A DNA stretch of 64,000 nucleotides from Fimbriimonadaceae bacterium (GCA_025455775.1 JALOLT010000007.1:1-64000); one strand, 5' to 3'. Counted from the first letter of the stretch, positions 25,695-34,472 are shown. Numbers and translations: made by a program. The notes: a model not told the origin generated them from the sequence alone.

Positions 25695-27109
25695 CGTGAT
25701 TCGATATCCCCGAGAGCTCTTGCTCCATTTTCCCCGATTACGGTGCTAGGGGGTGCCAAGTTGCGGGCCTCGCGAAGAACCATCGCTCGCGCACCGTCGA
25801 AGTCGTTAGGCTCAAGCTGGCCCTCGATCACCTTTTCTGCCAAGAACTCTTTGAGCTTTCCTACCAAGGGGCCAGGAGCAACACCAGTGAGAGCCATGAT
25901 CTCGCTACCAGAAAGGGGGCTTTCCCACAAGGTCTTTGAAGAAGATCCCCTCACCTCTTCGATCTTTTCCCTGATTGGCAGAAGATCTAGCCGCCGAACG
26001 CCTTGCTTTAATCCGTTTGCATCAGCCTCGGTAAGTGCCAAGAGGCGATCTAGTTCTGGGCCTAAGTCACGCACCAAACGCCGAGCGGCGGGGGTCGTCA
26101 GATGTTCGGTCGAACCGAGCCTCATGTGGTTCTTGACAAGAAGCATGACACGCTCGATGTCCTCGTTAGAGAACTTGAGCCTTCGCAAGATATTCCCTGT
26201 CAGACTTGCCCCAACCGCCTCATGACCAAAGAATCTGATACGGCCATCCTCCTGGATCATCTTGGTCTCTGGCTTCCCTACGTCATGGAGCAAGCAGGCG
26301 AGCGTTAGAACCAAGTCACCGTGCCCGGCATTTTTCATCACCAACAGGGTGTGGTGCCACACGTCGAGATGGTGGTAGTGACCCTGCTCGACTCCCTCCA
26401 TTGCGACGAGTTCTGGCGCGATGAGCTCCAGCAACCCCAACTGTCTCAAGTCCTCCAAACAGTCTGGCCCAGCTGGGAGCAGGAGCATTTTCAGCAGTTC
26501 GTCCCGGATCCGCTCGGCACTGATGATCGAAAGGCGTTCCTTATTAGCTTGGATGGCTTGCCACACCTCCGGGACAGGGGTCGCCCCCAATTGGTGCTTG
26601 AATCTCACTGCCCGGAGCATCCTCAGGGGGTCTTCACTCAGGATGAGGTTCGGATCGCTGGGGGTGCGAAGGAGTCTTGCCTCTAAATCGGCCAAGCCAA
26701 CCCCCAGAGGGTCGATGATCTGATCGTCATCCAGGCGTCTCAGAAGACTATTGACTGTAAAGTCTCGTCGCATGGCATCGTCCAGCAAGGATCCTGGTTC
26801 CACTTCGGGCTTGCGACTCGCGCCCCGGTAAGACTCCTTTCTGGCTGTCACAAACTCCGCCCGAACGCCCTGTACCATGACCATCGCTGTCCCGAACTGA
26901 GGATAGATCACAGGGGGGATGGTCGAGACCTTCTTTTTATATAGGAATTGGGCGAGGGCTACCGCATCCCCTTCGACCACGAAGTCCAGATCTTCAGGCA
27001 TCGGCTTACCCAGAAGCTGGTCTCTCACGGCTCCCCCAACCAGATAAACTTTGCCCCGGAAGGGAGATTGGCTAATCGAGACCCGGAGCGTTTGGTAGGC
27101 GGGAACCAC
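25691..27109 (-). CDS. CCA tRNA nucleotidyltransferase/poly(A) polymerase family protein with HD domain
   Basis: 472 residues from GTG 27109. The class II nucleotidyltransferase head has VYLVGGAVRDQLLG and the metal motif EDLDFVVEG near residues 22-46. It is followed by RRDFTVNSLLRR, the ERIRDEL neck and an HD phosphohydrolase domain (HHLDVWHHTLLV, LLHDVGKPET, about 250-340). It adds or repairs the 3' CCA of tRNA; the tRNA-Leu in this window already encodes CCA, so a repair role is likely. CATAAT lies six bases before GTG (27116-27121), a leaderless-type promoter. Confidence 0.92.
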   Translation of the reverse strand: MVPAYQTLRVSISQSPFRGKVYLVGGAVRDQLLGKPMPEDLDFVVEGDAVALAQFLYKKKVSTIPPVIYPQFGTAMVMVQGVRAEFVTARKESYRGASRKPEVEPGSLLDDAMRRDFTVNSLLRRLDDDQIIDPLGVGLADLEARLLRTPSDPNLILSEDPLRMLRAVRFKHQLGATPVPEVWQAIQANKERLSIISAERIRDELLKMLLLPAGPDCLEDLRQLGLLELIAPELVAMEGVEQGHYHHLDVWHHTLLVMKNAGHGDLVLTLACLLHDVGKPETKMIQEDGRIRFFGHEAVGASLTGNILRRLKFSNEDIERVMLLVKNHMRLGSTEHLTTPAARRLVRDLGPELDRLLALTEADANGLKQGVRRLDLLPIREKIEEVRGSSSKTLWESPLSGSEIMALTGVAPGPLVGKLKEFLAEKVIEGQLEPNDFDGARAMVLREARNLAPPSTVIGENGARALGDIESR

Positions 27110-27115
27110 AGGATC

Positions 27116-27121
27116 ATTATG
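27116..27121 (-). promoter_or_regulatory. -10 box for the cca/AI-2E operon
   Basis: Minus-strand CATAAT with a six-base spacer to GTG 27109 and no Shine-Dalgarno. The divergent aspS gene has TATCCT (27159-27164) ten bases before its ATG. Confidence 0.45.
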
Positions 27122-27174
27122 GAGAAGGCTTGGCCCGTCACTGAAGCATTTGCGCTGGTATCCTTCGACCGTCT

Positions 27175-28986
27175 ATGACGACTTTTCGACAAAGGACTGT
27201 CTTTTGCGCTGAACTCACCCAGGCCAATGCTGGGCAAGAAGTGACCTTAAACGGCTGGGCCCATCGAGTCCGCAATCTGGGCGGACTCTTCTTTGTCGAT
27301 ATGAGGGATCGGAGCGGTCTCATCCAGCTGGTCTTTCCCGAGGGTGCGAATCCTGACCTGCGCAGCGAGACCTGCATCTCTGTCACTGGTACGGTCGGAC
27401 TGAGGGATGAAAAAAATCGCAATCCAAACCTTGCGACAGGAGACATTGAGATTCGCGTCCTGGAGCTCGATATCCTCAACCAAGCGGCAGTGCTCCCCTT
27501 CCCTGTTAGTGATGAAGGCCAAATGAGCAAGGTCAACGAAGAACTGCGAGTGAAGTACCGCTACCTCGACTTGCGACGCCCCTCCATGGCCCAAAAACTC
27601 CTCATTCGGGCAGACCTGATTCGCAGAATTCGCTCCTATCTTGACGAACGAAGCTTTGTTGAGATTGAGACCCCAATCTTTACCAAATCGACCCCAGAGG
27701 GAGCGAGGGACTACCTGATCCCCTACCGACTGGATCCCGGAAAGTTTTACGCCCTCCCCCAAAGCCCCCAACAGTACAAGCAACTCCTGATGGTGGCGGG
27801 GATGGAACGCTATTACCAAATTGCCAAGTGCTTCCGTGACGAGTCGCAGCGCGCCGACCGCCAGCCGGAATTCACCCAACTCGACTTAGAAATGAGCTTC
27901 GTCACCCAAGAAGACATTTTGCAGCTCATGGAAGGCTTGACCCGCGAAGTGGTGAATGGAGTGATTGAAAAGTTTTGCCTGCAAAAAGAGCCGGTGGCAG
28001 AATTTACTCGTTTGACCTACGATGAGTCGCAACGGCTTTACGGAAATGATAAGCCTGACCTAAGAATTCCCCTCCAAATCTTTGACGTGAGTGACCTGGT
28101 GGTCGAATCAGGATTCGGAGTCTTTAAGACTGCAGTTGCGGAGGGAAAGGTCGTTCGGGGCCTTCGCTATCCAGGAGGCCACGGACTTAGTCGCAAAGAG
28201 ATTTCTTCCCTCGAAGACGTTTGCAAGCAGTACAAGGCAAAAGGGATGGCGACCCTTGCCATCGAAGATCCAGCGGCAGAGGTCGAAGGGAGTGTCCTGA
28301 CCCCAGCTGGGCGACGCGTCAGAAGCTCGATCGCGAAGTTTCTGACCGGCGAAGAGCTCGACCAACTTGTCGACAGGGCCCAGGGACAAACCGGAGATTT
28401 GTTATGCTTTGTGGCTGATACTTTCTCAGTTTCCTGTGAAGCTTTGGGCCGTTTGCGGCTCTTGATCGGAGAAGCCTGCGGGTACCGCGACCCCAAGAAG
28501 CTGGCTTTTTGCTATGTGGTCGACTTTCCTTTGGTGGAATGGAATGAGGAGGATCAACGATGGGATCCCTCTCATCACCCCTTCACAAGCCCCAAAGCTG
28601 CCGACCTGGAGCTTCTGGAAAATGACCCGGCTAAGGTGCGTGCCGACTGTTATGACATGGTTTGCAACGGTACAGAAATGGCCTCTGGCTCAATCCGAAT
28701 TCACCAACCAGACGTGCAGGCAAGAATTTTCCGGCTGATTGGCATCGACGAAGAACAGCAAAAGGCTCGGTTCGCTCACATCCTCGAGGCCTTCACCTTT
28801 GGAGCCCCTCCCCATGGCGGCATGGCTCCTGGCATCGACCGACTGGTGATGCAGCTCGTTGACGAAGAGAACATTCGCGAGGTTATGGCCTTTCCGAAGA
28901 TGGGGAATGGCTATGACCCCCTTATGGATGCCCCAAGCGAAATTGACGAAGCTCAGTGGAAGGAGCTCGGGCTCAAGCCTCGTTGA
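27175..28986 (+). CDS. aspS: Aspartyl-tRNA synthetase (bacterial type)
   Basis: 603 residues, normal for bacterial AspRS. Order: N-terminal OB anticodon domain (VTLNGWAHRVRNLGGLFFVDMRDRSG), class II core with motif 1-2 (FVEIETPIFTKSTPEGARDYLIP; CFRDESQRADRQPEFTQLDLEM), the bacterial GAD insertion (about 290-430), and motif 3 (GAPPHGGMAPGIDRLVM). Whether it is discriminating or also charges tRNA-Asn cannot be settled by eye, but gatB at 43487 shows an amidotransferase pathway exists. Confidence 0.97.
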   Translation: MTTFRQRTVFCAELTQANAGQEVTLNGWAHRVRNLGGLFFVDMRDRSGLIQLVFPEGANPDLRSETCISVTGTVGLRDEKNRNPNLATGDIEIRVLELDILNQAAVLPFPVSDEGQMSKVNEELRVKYRYLDLRRPSMAQKLLIRADLIRRIRSYLDERSFVEIETPIFTKSTPEGARDYLIPYRLDPGKFYALPQSPQQYKQLLMVAGMERYYQIAKCFRDESQRADRQPEFTQLDLEMSFVTQEDILQLMEGLTREVVNGVIEKFCLQKEPVAEFTRLTYDESQRLYGNDKPDLRIPLQIFDVSDLVVESGFGVFKTAVAEGKVVRGLRYPGGHGLSRKEISSLEDVCKQYKAKGMATLAIEDPAAEVEGSVLTPAGRRVRSSIAKFLTGEELDQLVDRAQGQTGDLLCFVADTFSVSCEALGRLRLLIGEACGYRDPKKLAFCYVVDFPLVEWNEEDQRWDPSHHPFTSPKAADLELLENDPAKVRADCYDMVCNGTEMASGSIRIHQPDVQARIFRLIGIDEEQQKARFAHILEAFTFGAPPHGGMAPGIDRLVMQLVDEENIREVMAFPKMGNGYDPLMDAPSEIDEAQWKELGLKPR

Positions 28987-28990
28987 TCGA

Positions 28991-30292
28991 CTAGAGCGGC
29001 TGACTAAGTGCAGGATCTTGCAGGTAATCCTTTCGATATTTCATTCTCTGCAAGATCTCTCTCTCGGCGGATCGAAGCTGAGTGAAGGTTGTGAAGCCCT
29101 TTGAAACCATCACTTCTTGCACAACTGCTTGGAGATTGCCCAGGTTGCCGGTATTCACCTTGCGATCCATGAGCGTCGCAATGCCTGCCTCGCTCCGGAT
29201 GAAATCGCTCACCTTAGCTGTAATGGTTTGACCACCCAAACTAATCGAAATCGGGTCATTGCCAGGGTGGTACATTCTCTGGGCAACCCTCACCTGGGAA
29301 ACTCGGAACGAGAAAGAGAGACGACCAGCTCTGGCAAAAACAGCGATCAGGCGTGGATCGCGAATGATCGAGAGGTTTGCCCCTGGGCCGATGGTTTCAT
29401 CCAAAGTGTCGATTCGAAGTGCAACCAGGCGACCCTTGGGCGTCACGCTCAAGCCATACTGGCGAAAATCGTTTTGAAAGGCGATGGGATCCTCTCTCAG
29501 GTAATCCAGCAAGACCTGCCCGAGACTCCCTGCCCCAGCACTCAACGAGGCAAATTGGATCACTCCAACCGATACAAAGCCTGTGTCGTAGGTATTGACC
29601 GAATCAAAGCCTCCTTCGAGCAGGCTGACCGCCACCATCACCCTGAGGTCGCTCTCGCTGAGACCAGCGGCTCGGAAAATTCTCTGCTTTTCCGCCAAGG
29701 AGAGATCTCTGGCATGTTGTCCCACATCCATGACTCCTTCGTTAAATCGGTAGTAGGCGTATTTGCGCCTCATAGGCACGTGATCTTCGTAACGAAGCTG
29801 CAAATCTGAAAAACGCACTCTGTGTAGCCTTGGACTTACACTCTTCACAAAACGAGGCGGCATTCCAGCAAGAGCCACCATATCGGCTGGGGCGTCCCCC
29901 GGATCGGTTGGCGAGGTCAGCAAGAATTCCTCGCCTCTCTTGGCGGCACTTTCTGCTTCGGCAAGCCACTCGTCCAAGGCGTACCTTTGATCAATCCAGG
30001 CATCCCATCGCTTGTGCTGCTCAGATTCGGCTTGGGGGTCGCGCGTCGGGATCAGTTTGCCTTGTTGCCCCCTAGCACGATAGAAGTCAAACAACCAAGT
30101 CGAGCCTTCTACGGACAGAATCGCTCGCTGGGGCAAGACCTCTGTCTGATACACGCCTGGGCTGTTCCAAAAACCCTGAATCGCCTCCTTTTCAGCCTGG
30201 GAAAAAAACGCGGTTGGCTGTATTTCGGATGGCATCGTCGTTTGTACCCAAGTTAGGAGGTTAGCCACGACAAAGGGGAGGAATGGCGCCAT
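28991..30292 (-). CDS. Unrecognised secreted protein, paralogue A (possible lysozyme-like core)
   Basis: 433 residues with an N-terminal signal-like helix (MAPFLPFVVANLLTWVQ). It is a clear paralogue of the 30313-31842 product. Shared segments are the FWNSPGxY/FYRAR head, the WDxWID motif, the RKYxYYRF segment, and a highly conserved core VSLLEGGFDSVNTYDTGFVS followed by VGVIQFASL (about 205-235), then SEAGIATLMDRKVNTGNLG. A glutamate before GG-F-D and a downstream G-x-IQF resemble lysozyme-superfamily catalytic cores, suggesting cell-wall or polysaccharide cleavage. That is a guess from pattern only. Twenty bases separate the two genes. Confidence 0.7.
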   Translation of the reverse strand: MAPFLPFVVANLLTWVQTTMPSEIQPTAFFSQAEKEAIQGFWNSPGVYQTEVLPQRAILSVEGSTWLFDFYRARGQQGKLIPTRDPQAESEQHKRWDAWIDQRYALDEWLAEAESAAKRGEEFLLTSPTDPGDAPADMVALAGMPPRFVKSVSPRLHRVRFSDLQLRYEDHVPMRRKYAYYRFNEGVMDVGQHARDLSLAEKQRIFRAAGLSESDLRVMVAVSLLEGGFDSVNTYDTGFVSVGVIQFASLSAGAGSLGQVLLDYLREDPIAFQNDFRQYGLSVTPKGRLVALRIDTLDETIGPGANLSIIRDPRLIAVFARAGRLSFSFRVSQVRVAQRMYHPGNDPISISLGGQTITAKVSDFIRSEAGIATLMDRKVNTGNLGNLQAVVQEVMVSKGFTTFTQLRSAEREILQRMKYRKDYLQDPALSQPL

Positions 30293-30312
30293 TGTTCTGT
30301 CTACTTAGACGC

Positions 30313-31842
30313 TCAGCCCCCGACGTTCGTAACTGGTCCACTCGCTGGGGGCTTTTCGTCGGGTCGAGGCAAACCAGACGCGGCAGAATCAGAATCCATG
30401 AGCCTGGTGGGGGGTTTAGCTTCCGTCGCAGGCCCTCGTCCCTTGTTCTGAGCAAGAGATGAAGCGACAGCTTTTGGACTTGGAGCACTGTTCGGGGATT
30501 GTGACGATCCGAGGCTTGGCTGTGCCTTCATTTGGGCGAGGAGCGCCAACTGGTTTGACGGGCGGCTCAGATTGCCGCTGGTTAAGAAATTTCGGCGATA
30601 AACAATCCGTTCCAAAACCTGTAGCTCCAAGAGCCTTGCCTCAGCCAAGGTTGTGACCCCATTGCTTTGGTAGACATCCTGCAGCACACCTGGCACAGAT
30701 CCAAGGTTCCCAGTATTTACATAGCGATCCATCAGGATCGCGAGTCCCGCCTCAGATTGGATGACATCCCCCAGCTTGCCAGAAAGTGTGACGCCGTTCA
30801 CGTTAAAGGAGAATGCCACGTTGGTGGGGAAAAACCGCCTGGCAGCCGAGGCAATTTGAGCCAGACGGTAGCCCTCACTGACCTTTCCAGCCCGGTGAAA
30901 GACTGCCGTAAGACGCTTGTCGCGGATGATCACTTGGTTAGCATCTGGCCCAGCCGCCAGTCGCGCCGTTCTGGGGTCAACCACCACGAGCATTCCGCCA
31001 GAGGTGATGTCGATTCCATATTTGCGGAAGTCGCGTTGGAAACCGCGTCGGTCTCGCCTTTTGTATTCCGCAAGCATCAAGCCGAGCGAGCCGCGCCCTT
31101 CTTCCAGAGAAGCAAACTGGATAAACCCGACGGAGACAAAGCCTGTGTCGTAGGTGTTGATCGAGTCAAACCCTCCTTCCAACCGACTCACTGCCGCCAT
31201 AACCCTGGCTTCTTTGCTCCCCATGCCGACCAATCGAAACATGGTAGCCAGCCTCGTCTCATTGGGAAGAGAACCAGCGACGTTGACTCCGTTCACGAAT
31301 CGAAAGTAGGGATACTTTCTCGGAACATCCACTGCCTCATTGTATTTCGCGGCAAAGTCGCTGAGTGTCACGTTGTGGGTTTGGGGTGTTCCCGGCTTAT
31401 AGAAAAAGGGGGGAGAGCCAAACTGGCGTAGGAGTCCAGTTGGAGGGGCAGTGGCTCTGAGATTCGGTTGGGTCGCGTTGTTATCTCCCCTGTTCAGTCG
31501 CTCGGAGGTTTGAGTGGCGGCAAGTCGATCCCGCTCCATCGTCTGGTCAATCCAGCGATCCCAGGCTGCTTCTTCGGAGTTTCGGGGGAGAGGTAGCTCT
31601 GTTGGCTTGACTTTGCCATTGGCCCTTGCCCGATAGAAGGTCAGAAGCCATGCCGAAGCTTCGGGGGAGTAGACAGCGCGGTAGCGACCTGGTTTGCCAT
31701 CTGCGATTGAGGTGACAGAGTATCGACCTGGCTGATTCCAATAGGCGAAGATTTCTGCCCGCTCGGATTCGGAAAAGAGATCCGGGACAGGAACGCTGAG
31801 AATCCGTCCAGCCGAGAGAGCAAGAAGTAAGCTCGTAAACAC
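30313..31842 (-). CDS. Unrecognised secreted protein, paralogue B
   Basis: 509 residues from GTG 31842 (AGAGG upstream), with signal-like MFTSLLLALSAGRILSVPVP. It has the same domain as paralogue A: YWNQPGRY, WDRWIDQ, RKYPYFRF, AAVSRLEGGFDSINTYDTGF followed by VSVGFIQFASL, SEAGLAILMDRYVNTGNLG. It also carries an extra C-terminal tail (about 420-509) rich in Ser, Pro, Ala and Lys, probably disordered. It starts seven bases after the atpC stop, so it may be read from the same transcript as an F-ATPase subunit, which is odd for a secreted protein. Confidence 0.72.
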   Translation of the reverse strand: MFTSLLLALSAGRILSVPVPDLFSESERAEIFAYWNQPGRYSVTSIADGKPGRYRAVYSPEASAWLLTFYRARANGKVKPTELPLPRNSEEAAWDRWIDQTMERDRLAATQTSERLNRGDNNATQPNLRATAPPTGLLRQFGSPPFFYKPGTPQTHNVTLSDFAAKYNEAVDVPRKYPYFRFVNGVNVAGSLPNETRLATMFRLVGMGSKEARVMAAVSRLEGGFDSINTYDTGFVSVGFIQFASLEEGRGSLGLMLAEYKRRDRRGFQRDFRKYGIDITSGGMLVVVDPRTARLAAGPDANQVIIRDKRLTAVFHRAGKVSEGYRLAQIASAARRFFPTNVAFSFNVNGVTLSGKLGDVIQSEAGLAILMDRYVNTGNLGSVPGVLQDVYQSNGVTTLAEARLLELQVLERIVYRRNFLTSGNLSRPSNQLALLAQMKAQPSLGSSQSPNSAPSPKAVASSLAQNKGRGPATEAKPPTRLMDSDSAASGLPRPDEKPPASGPVTNVGG

Positions 31843-31849
31843 GGAGCCT

Positions 31850-32254
31850 CTAGTTCATTCGAGCCGTCTTGATGCGAACAGTGGCTCGTTCGATGGCAGC
31901 TGTTGCCTGCTGGCTCGTCATGCTGCTTGCTTCTCCCCGGAGCGCCTTTCGTGCATCTTCAAGGATCTTTTCTTCGAGGGCGAGATCAATTTCTCGAGAC
32001 AGCTTGGCCTCATCGGCGAGTACGATCACGTTGTTGTCGCTCACTTCGGCAAAGCCGCCGGTGATGGAGACGTAGTGGCGAATGCCTGTTGTCTCGACGT
32101 ACTCGATGATGCCAGGGCGTAAGGCGACGATGAGAGGCTCGTGGTTGGATTGAACTCCCAGGTAGCCCTCGATGCCAGGCAAAATCACACTTTTAACCAC
32201 ATCCTCATACACTGTTCGGTCGGGAGCGACAACGGAGAGCTTAAAATCTGCCAT
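31850..32254 (-). CDS. atpC: F1F0 ATP synthase epsilon subunit
   Basis: 134 residues from ATG 32254, where the family alignment begins (ADFKLSVVAPDRTVYEDVVKSV). The beta-sandwich domain (GIEGYLGVQSNHEPLIVAL, HYVSITGGFAEV) is followed by the two-helix C-terminal domain (about 88-134). It couples and inhibits rotation in ATP synthase. No atpD or other subunit gene is adjacent; upstream is 247 bases of non-coding DNA then a divergent GNAT gene. TATAAC lies upstream of the start as a possible -10. Confidence 0.93.
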   Translation of the reverse strand: MADFKLSVVAPDRTVYEDVVKSVILPGIEGYLGVQSNHEPLIVALRPGIIEYVETTGIRHYVSITGGFAEVSDNNVIVLADEAKLSREIDLALEEKILEDARKALRGEASSMTSQQATAAIERATVRIKTARMN

Positions 32255-32555
32255 GGCGAGTCGAAAAGAGTTATACCTTTGTGGGGCTGGAGTTCTGGGC
32301 CAGAGGTCAGAAGCATTGCATTGGCACACCAATCATCAGTCATACTCCCCCCATTCCCACCTCAGGAGGTGTTGAGAGTGACTTTTCTAATTTAGTAACC
32401 CTGCCGAGAGTTCCGTCTTCTGGTCTGCTCCCCAATGCCCCTCATGGATTTGAGCGCCCCCCCCTCCTGCTTCTCGCGCGACTCAGCACACGCTGTGAGC
32501 TATGGCCACTGACCGTGCGTTGGGAAGTGTGATCTACGCCCTAAACCTTATCAGA

Positions 32556-33521
32556 ATGCAACCGGAATTTAGTTTTAGAAAACTCATCCCTACCGAAGAT
32601 GCGGACTTAGCTGCTGCCTTCGTGAACGACTTCGCCCCTGACCATTCGACCGATGGCAGAGACCTCCAGAGATCGTGGAGCCTGGACTCCGGGCGGGGAG
32701 TGACGGAGCGGATCATCGCGACGCTCGACTCGCGACCTGTCGGCTACCTTGGCCTTCACGAGAATGTTCACACGGACGAGCCAGGGGTCTTTGAAATCTC
32801 CCTTCGGGTGATGAACCGCGACCTCTCTCTCTGGCCCAGTCTTTTCGACCAGTTTATGGAGCAAAAGGTGATGGTTCACGGGCCGCAGAAAGTTCAAATA
32901 TGGTTGCGGACAACTCAGCCGACTCTGACAGAAACGGTCAGAGCTAGGGGCTTTACGTTCGAACAGAGCAATGCCTTTAGTTCCTTGAATCCTCAAGAAT
33001 TTGACGACACCCCTTTCTTGCTTCAGATCGAGAAGGCCAAGGGAGGAGGATTCGTTCTCCGCACGGTGAAGGACTTAATGACTGAGTCTGAGTCTTGGTT
33101 GAAAGAGATCTATGATTCAACGATGGAGGTCTGGCGGGATGTCCCGATGCCGACCCCCTTTGTTCCTGAGCCGATCGAAGAGTTCGAGCAGTATCTTCGC
33201 GAGTTTGATGATGAGTGGCCCACCAGTTGGACAGCGGTTTCTGGAAGCAAGATTGTCGGGATCGCTGCGATCTACCCCAACAAAGTGGATCGGACTTTGG
33301 CTCATACTGGCCTGACGGGGGTTTTGCGCAGCCACCGCCGCCTTGGAATCGCAACTTGGCTGAAGGTGAACGCCATCATGCAGGCAAGGGAGATGGGCGT
33401 CGTTCGACTCCTTACCGACAATGAGGAAAACAATCCGATGCTGGGGCTAAATGGTGCCCTTGGGTTCCGAAGGGACTATGAGGGCATCTGTTGGGGGAAA
33501 AGGTTCAGCTCTGGAGAGTAG
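32556..33521 (+). CDS. GNAT-family N-acetyltransferase, two GNAT folds in tandem
   Basis: 321 residues from ATG 32556, where the first fold begins (FSFRKLIPTEDADL); an in-frame ATG at 32502 would add 18 residues of no obvious meaning. The first GNAT half (about 5-150) has lost the acetyl-CoA pyrophosphate loop. The second (about 160-320) keeps VLRSHRRLGIATWLKVNAI, a near-standard V-x-x-x-x-R-x-x-G-I-A motif, and NxxMLGLNGALGF. This layout resembles MshD/Eis-like double-GNAT enzymes with one active half. Substrate unknown. Confidence 0.85.
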   Translation: MQPEFSFRKLIPTEDADLAAAFVNDFAPDHSTDGRDLQRSWSLDSGRGVTERIIATLDSRPVGYLGLHENVHTDEPGVFEISLRVMNRDLSLWPSLFDQFMEQKVMVHGPQKVQIWLRTTQPTLTETVRARGFTFEQSNAFSSLNPQEFDDTPFLLQIEKAKGGGFVLRTVKDLMTESESWLKEIYDSTMEVWRDVPMPTPFVPEPIEEFEQYLREFDDEWPTSWTAVSGSKIVGIAAIYPNKVDRTLAHTGLTGVLRSHRRLGIATWLKVNAIMQAREMGVVRLLTDNEENNPMLGLNGALGFRRDYEGICWGKRFSSGE

Positions 33522-33550
33522 CTGCCAGAGCAGTCACCGAGGATGTAGCA

Positions 33551-33592
33551 AATCCCTCCACCCGTTTTTTGGGTGGAGGGATTGCGCTTTTC
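33551..33592 (+). terminator. Intrinsic terminator after the GNAT gene
   Basis: A 13-bp perfect stem AATCCCTCCACCC / GGGTGGAGGGATT with a seven-base GTTTTTT loop, followed by GCGCTTTTC. It lies 30 bases after the stop. Confidence 0.85.
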
Positions 33593-33646
33593 GACCAAAG
33601 TCTTTTGGGATCTTGCGGCTGCTGCAGGATGATGGGGTGATTAAGG

Positions 33647-33732
33647 TGGTGCCCGGGGTGGGACTCGAACCCACACGACCTTACGGTCAACGGATTTTAA
33701 GTCCGCTGCGTCTACCATTCCGCCACCCGGGC
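33647..33732 (-). tRNA. tRNA-Leu (anticodon UAA)
   Basis: Minus strand. Acceptor GCCCGGG pairs with CCCGGGC, discriminator A, and CCA encoded at 33649-33647. D-arm GGCGGAATGGTAGACGC, anticodon loop CTTAAAA giving UAA (Leu), a class II variable arm (TTGACCGTAAGGTCGT) and T-loop GGTTCGAGTCC are all present. About 86 bases with CCA. Confidence 0.97.
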
Positions 33733-33884
33733 AGGCGAACGCCCATTGTACCTGGGGGTAGGTCCTTGCCTTGAGTCACGACTATCGACCATAATGACAT
33801 TCCGCCCAGGACAACAGGGAATCGGCCTTGTGTCGGCCTGTCTGAGGGCATCGATTTGATCCACTCCGCAATGGGAGCCAAAAC

Positions 33885-34055
33885 ATGGCAAAGAAGAAAG
33901 GCGAAAAGCGCGAAATCATCCGCCTCGTGTGCACGGAAGACAACAAGCACTACGTGGTGACAACGAAGAACAAGCAAAACACTCAGGGCAAGCTGGAGCT
34001 CAACAAGTACAACTCCAACTTGCGCAAGGTCACCCTGCACCGAGAGAAGAAGTAA
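33885..34055 (+). CDS. rpmG: Ribosomal protein L33, zinc-free type
   Basis: 56 residues: MAKKKGEKREIIRLVCTED, then HYVVTTKNKQNTQGKLELNKYN, then LRKVTLHREKK. The pattern TTKNK..L.L.KYN..LRK...H.E.K is diagnostic for bL33. Only one of the four zinc cysteines remains (C16), so it is a C-minus paralogue type. GGGAG lies seven bases before ATG. It is followed 10 bases later by rpmF. Confidence 0.95.
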   Translation: MAKKKGEKREIIRLVCTEDNKHYVVTTKNKQNTQGKLELNKYNSNLRKVTLHREKK

Positions 34056-34065
34056 GGAATCAGTC

Positions 34066-34254
34066 ATGCCTAATCCTAAGCGTAAATTTTCCCATCACCG
34101 CACGGCTCGTCGCCGCACTCACTGGACGACTTCCCTCGTTGAAATCACCGAGACCAAGAATGTCCAGGGTCTTCCCTTCCGCCTGAACCACTGCGCCAGC
34201 GCGGACGGCTATTACAAGGGCCGTCGCCTTCCTGGCTACAAGGACAAGGCGTAG
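34066..34254 (+). CDS. rpmF: Ribosomal protein L32, zinc-free type
   Basis: 62 residues. The N-terminal MPNPKRKFSHHRTARRRTHW corresponds to the family's VPKRKxSKSRRDxRRxHW, and the tail DGYYKGRRL matches CGYYKGR. The four zinc cysteines of the C+ form are reduced to one (HCAS), so this 50S protein is of the zinc-independent type, like its neighbour L33. AAGGAAT lies before the ATG. Confidence 0.93.
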   Translation: MPNPKRKFSHHRTARRRTHWTTSLVEITETKNVQGLPFRLNHCASADGYYKGRRLPGYKDKA

Positions 34255-34282
34255 GATCTTTCTTTTTTCGCGGAGTTAAGGG

Positions 34283-34322
34283 CCTCCCTCATGACACCAT
34301 TTGGGGTCTGAGGGAGGTTTTT
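34283..34322 (+). terminator. Intrinsic terminator after rpmG-rpmF
   Basis: CCTCCCTCA (34283-34291) pairs with TGAGGGAGG (34309-34317) across a 17-base loop, then a T5 run. It lies 29 bases after the rpmF stop. Confidence 0.88.
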
Positions 34323-34331
34323 CGTTTTTTC

Positions 34332-34413
34332 CTCTTCTTCGCGGCGGCCCAAAGCCGCGCCCTCCTCGGCCCTCGCTCCGCTCCAGCCTCGTCTGCCCCG
34401 CCGCGACGAAGAG
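34332..34413. repeat. Inverted-repeat-bounded element (possible third family member)
   Basis: Arms CTCTTCTTCGCGGCGG (34332-34347) and CCGCCGCGACGAAGAG (34398-34413) are complementary at 15 of 16 positions and enclose 50 bases ending CTCGTCTGCCCC. That motif and position resemble the CTCGTCCGGTCYGCCCC before the right arm of the elements at 43297 and 51281, but the inner CCGGTC is missing. The 395-base gap 34255-34650 holds this element, the terminator and the palindrome at 34473; no gene is seen. Confidence 0.5.
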
Positions 34414-34472
34414 TTCCAAGAAGTCCGAAAGCACCGAGCCCCAAATCCGCTAAGCCTCGTTCGGCCAATTTA

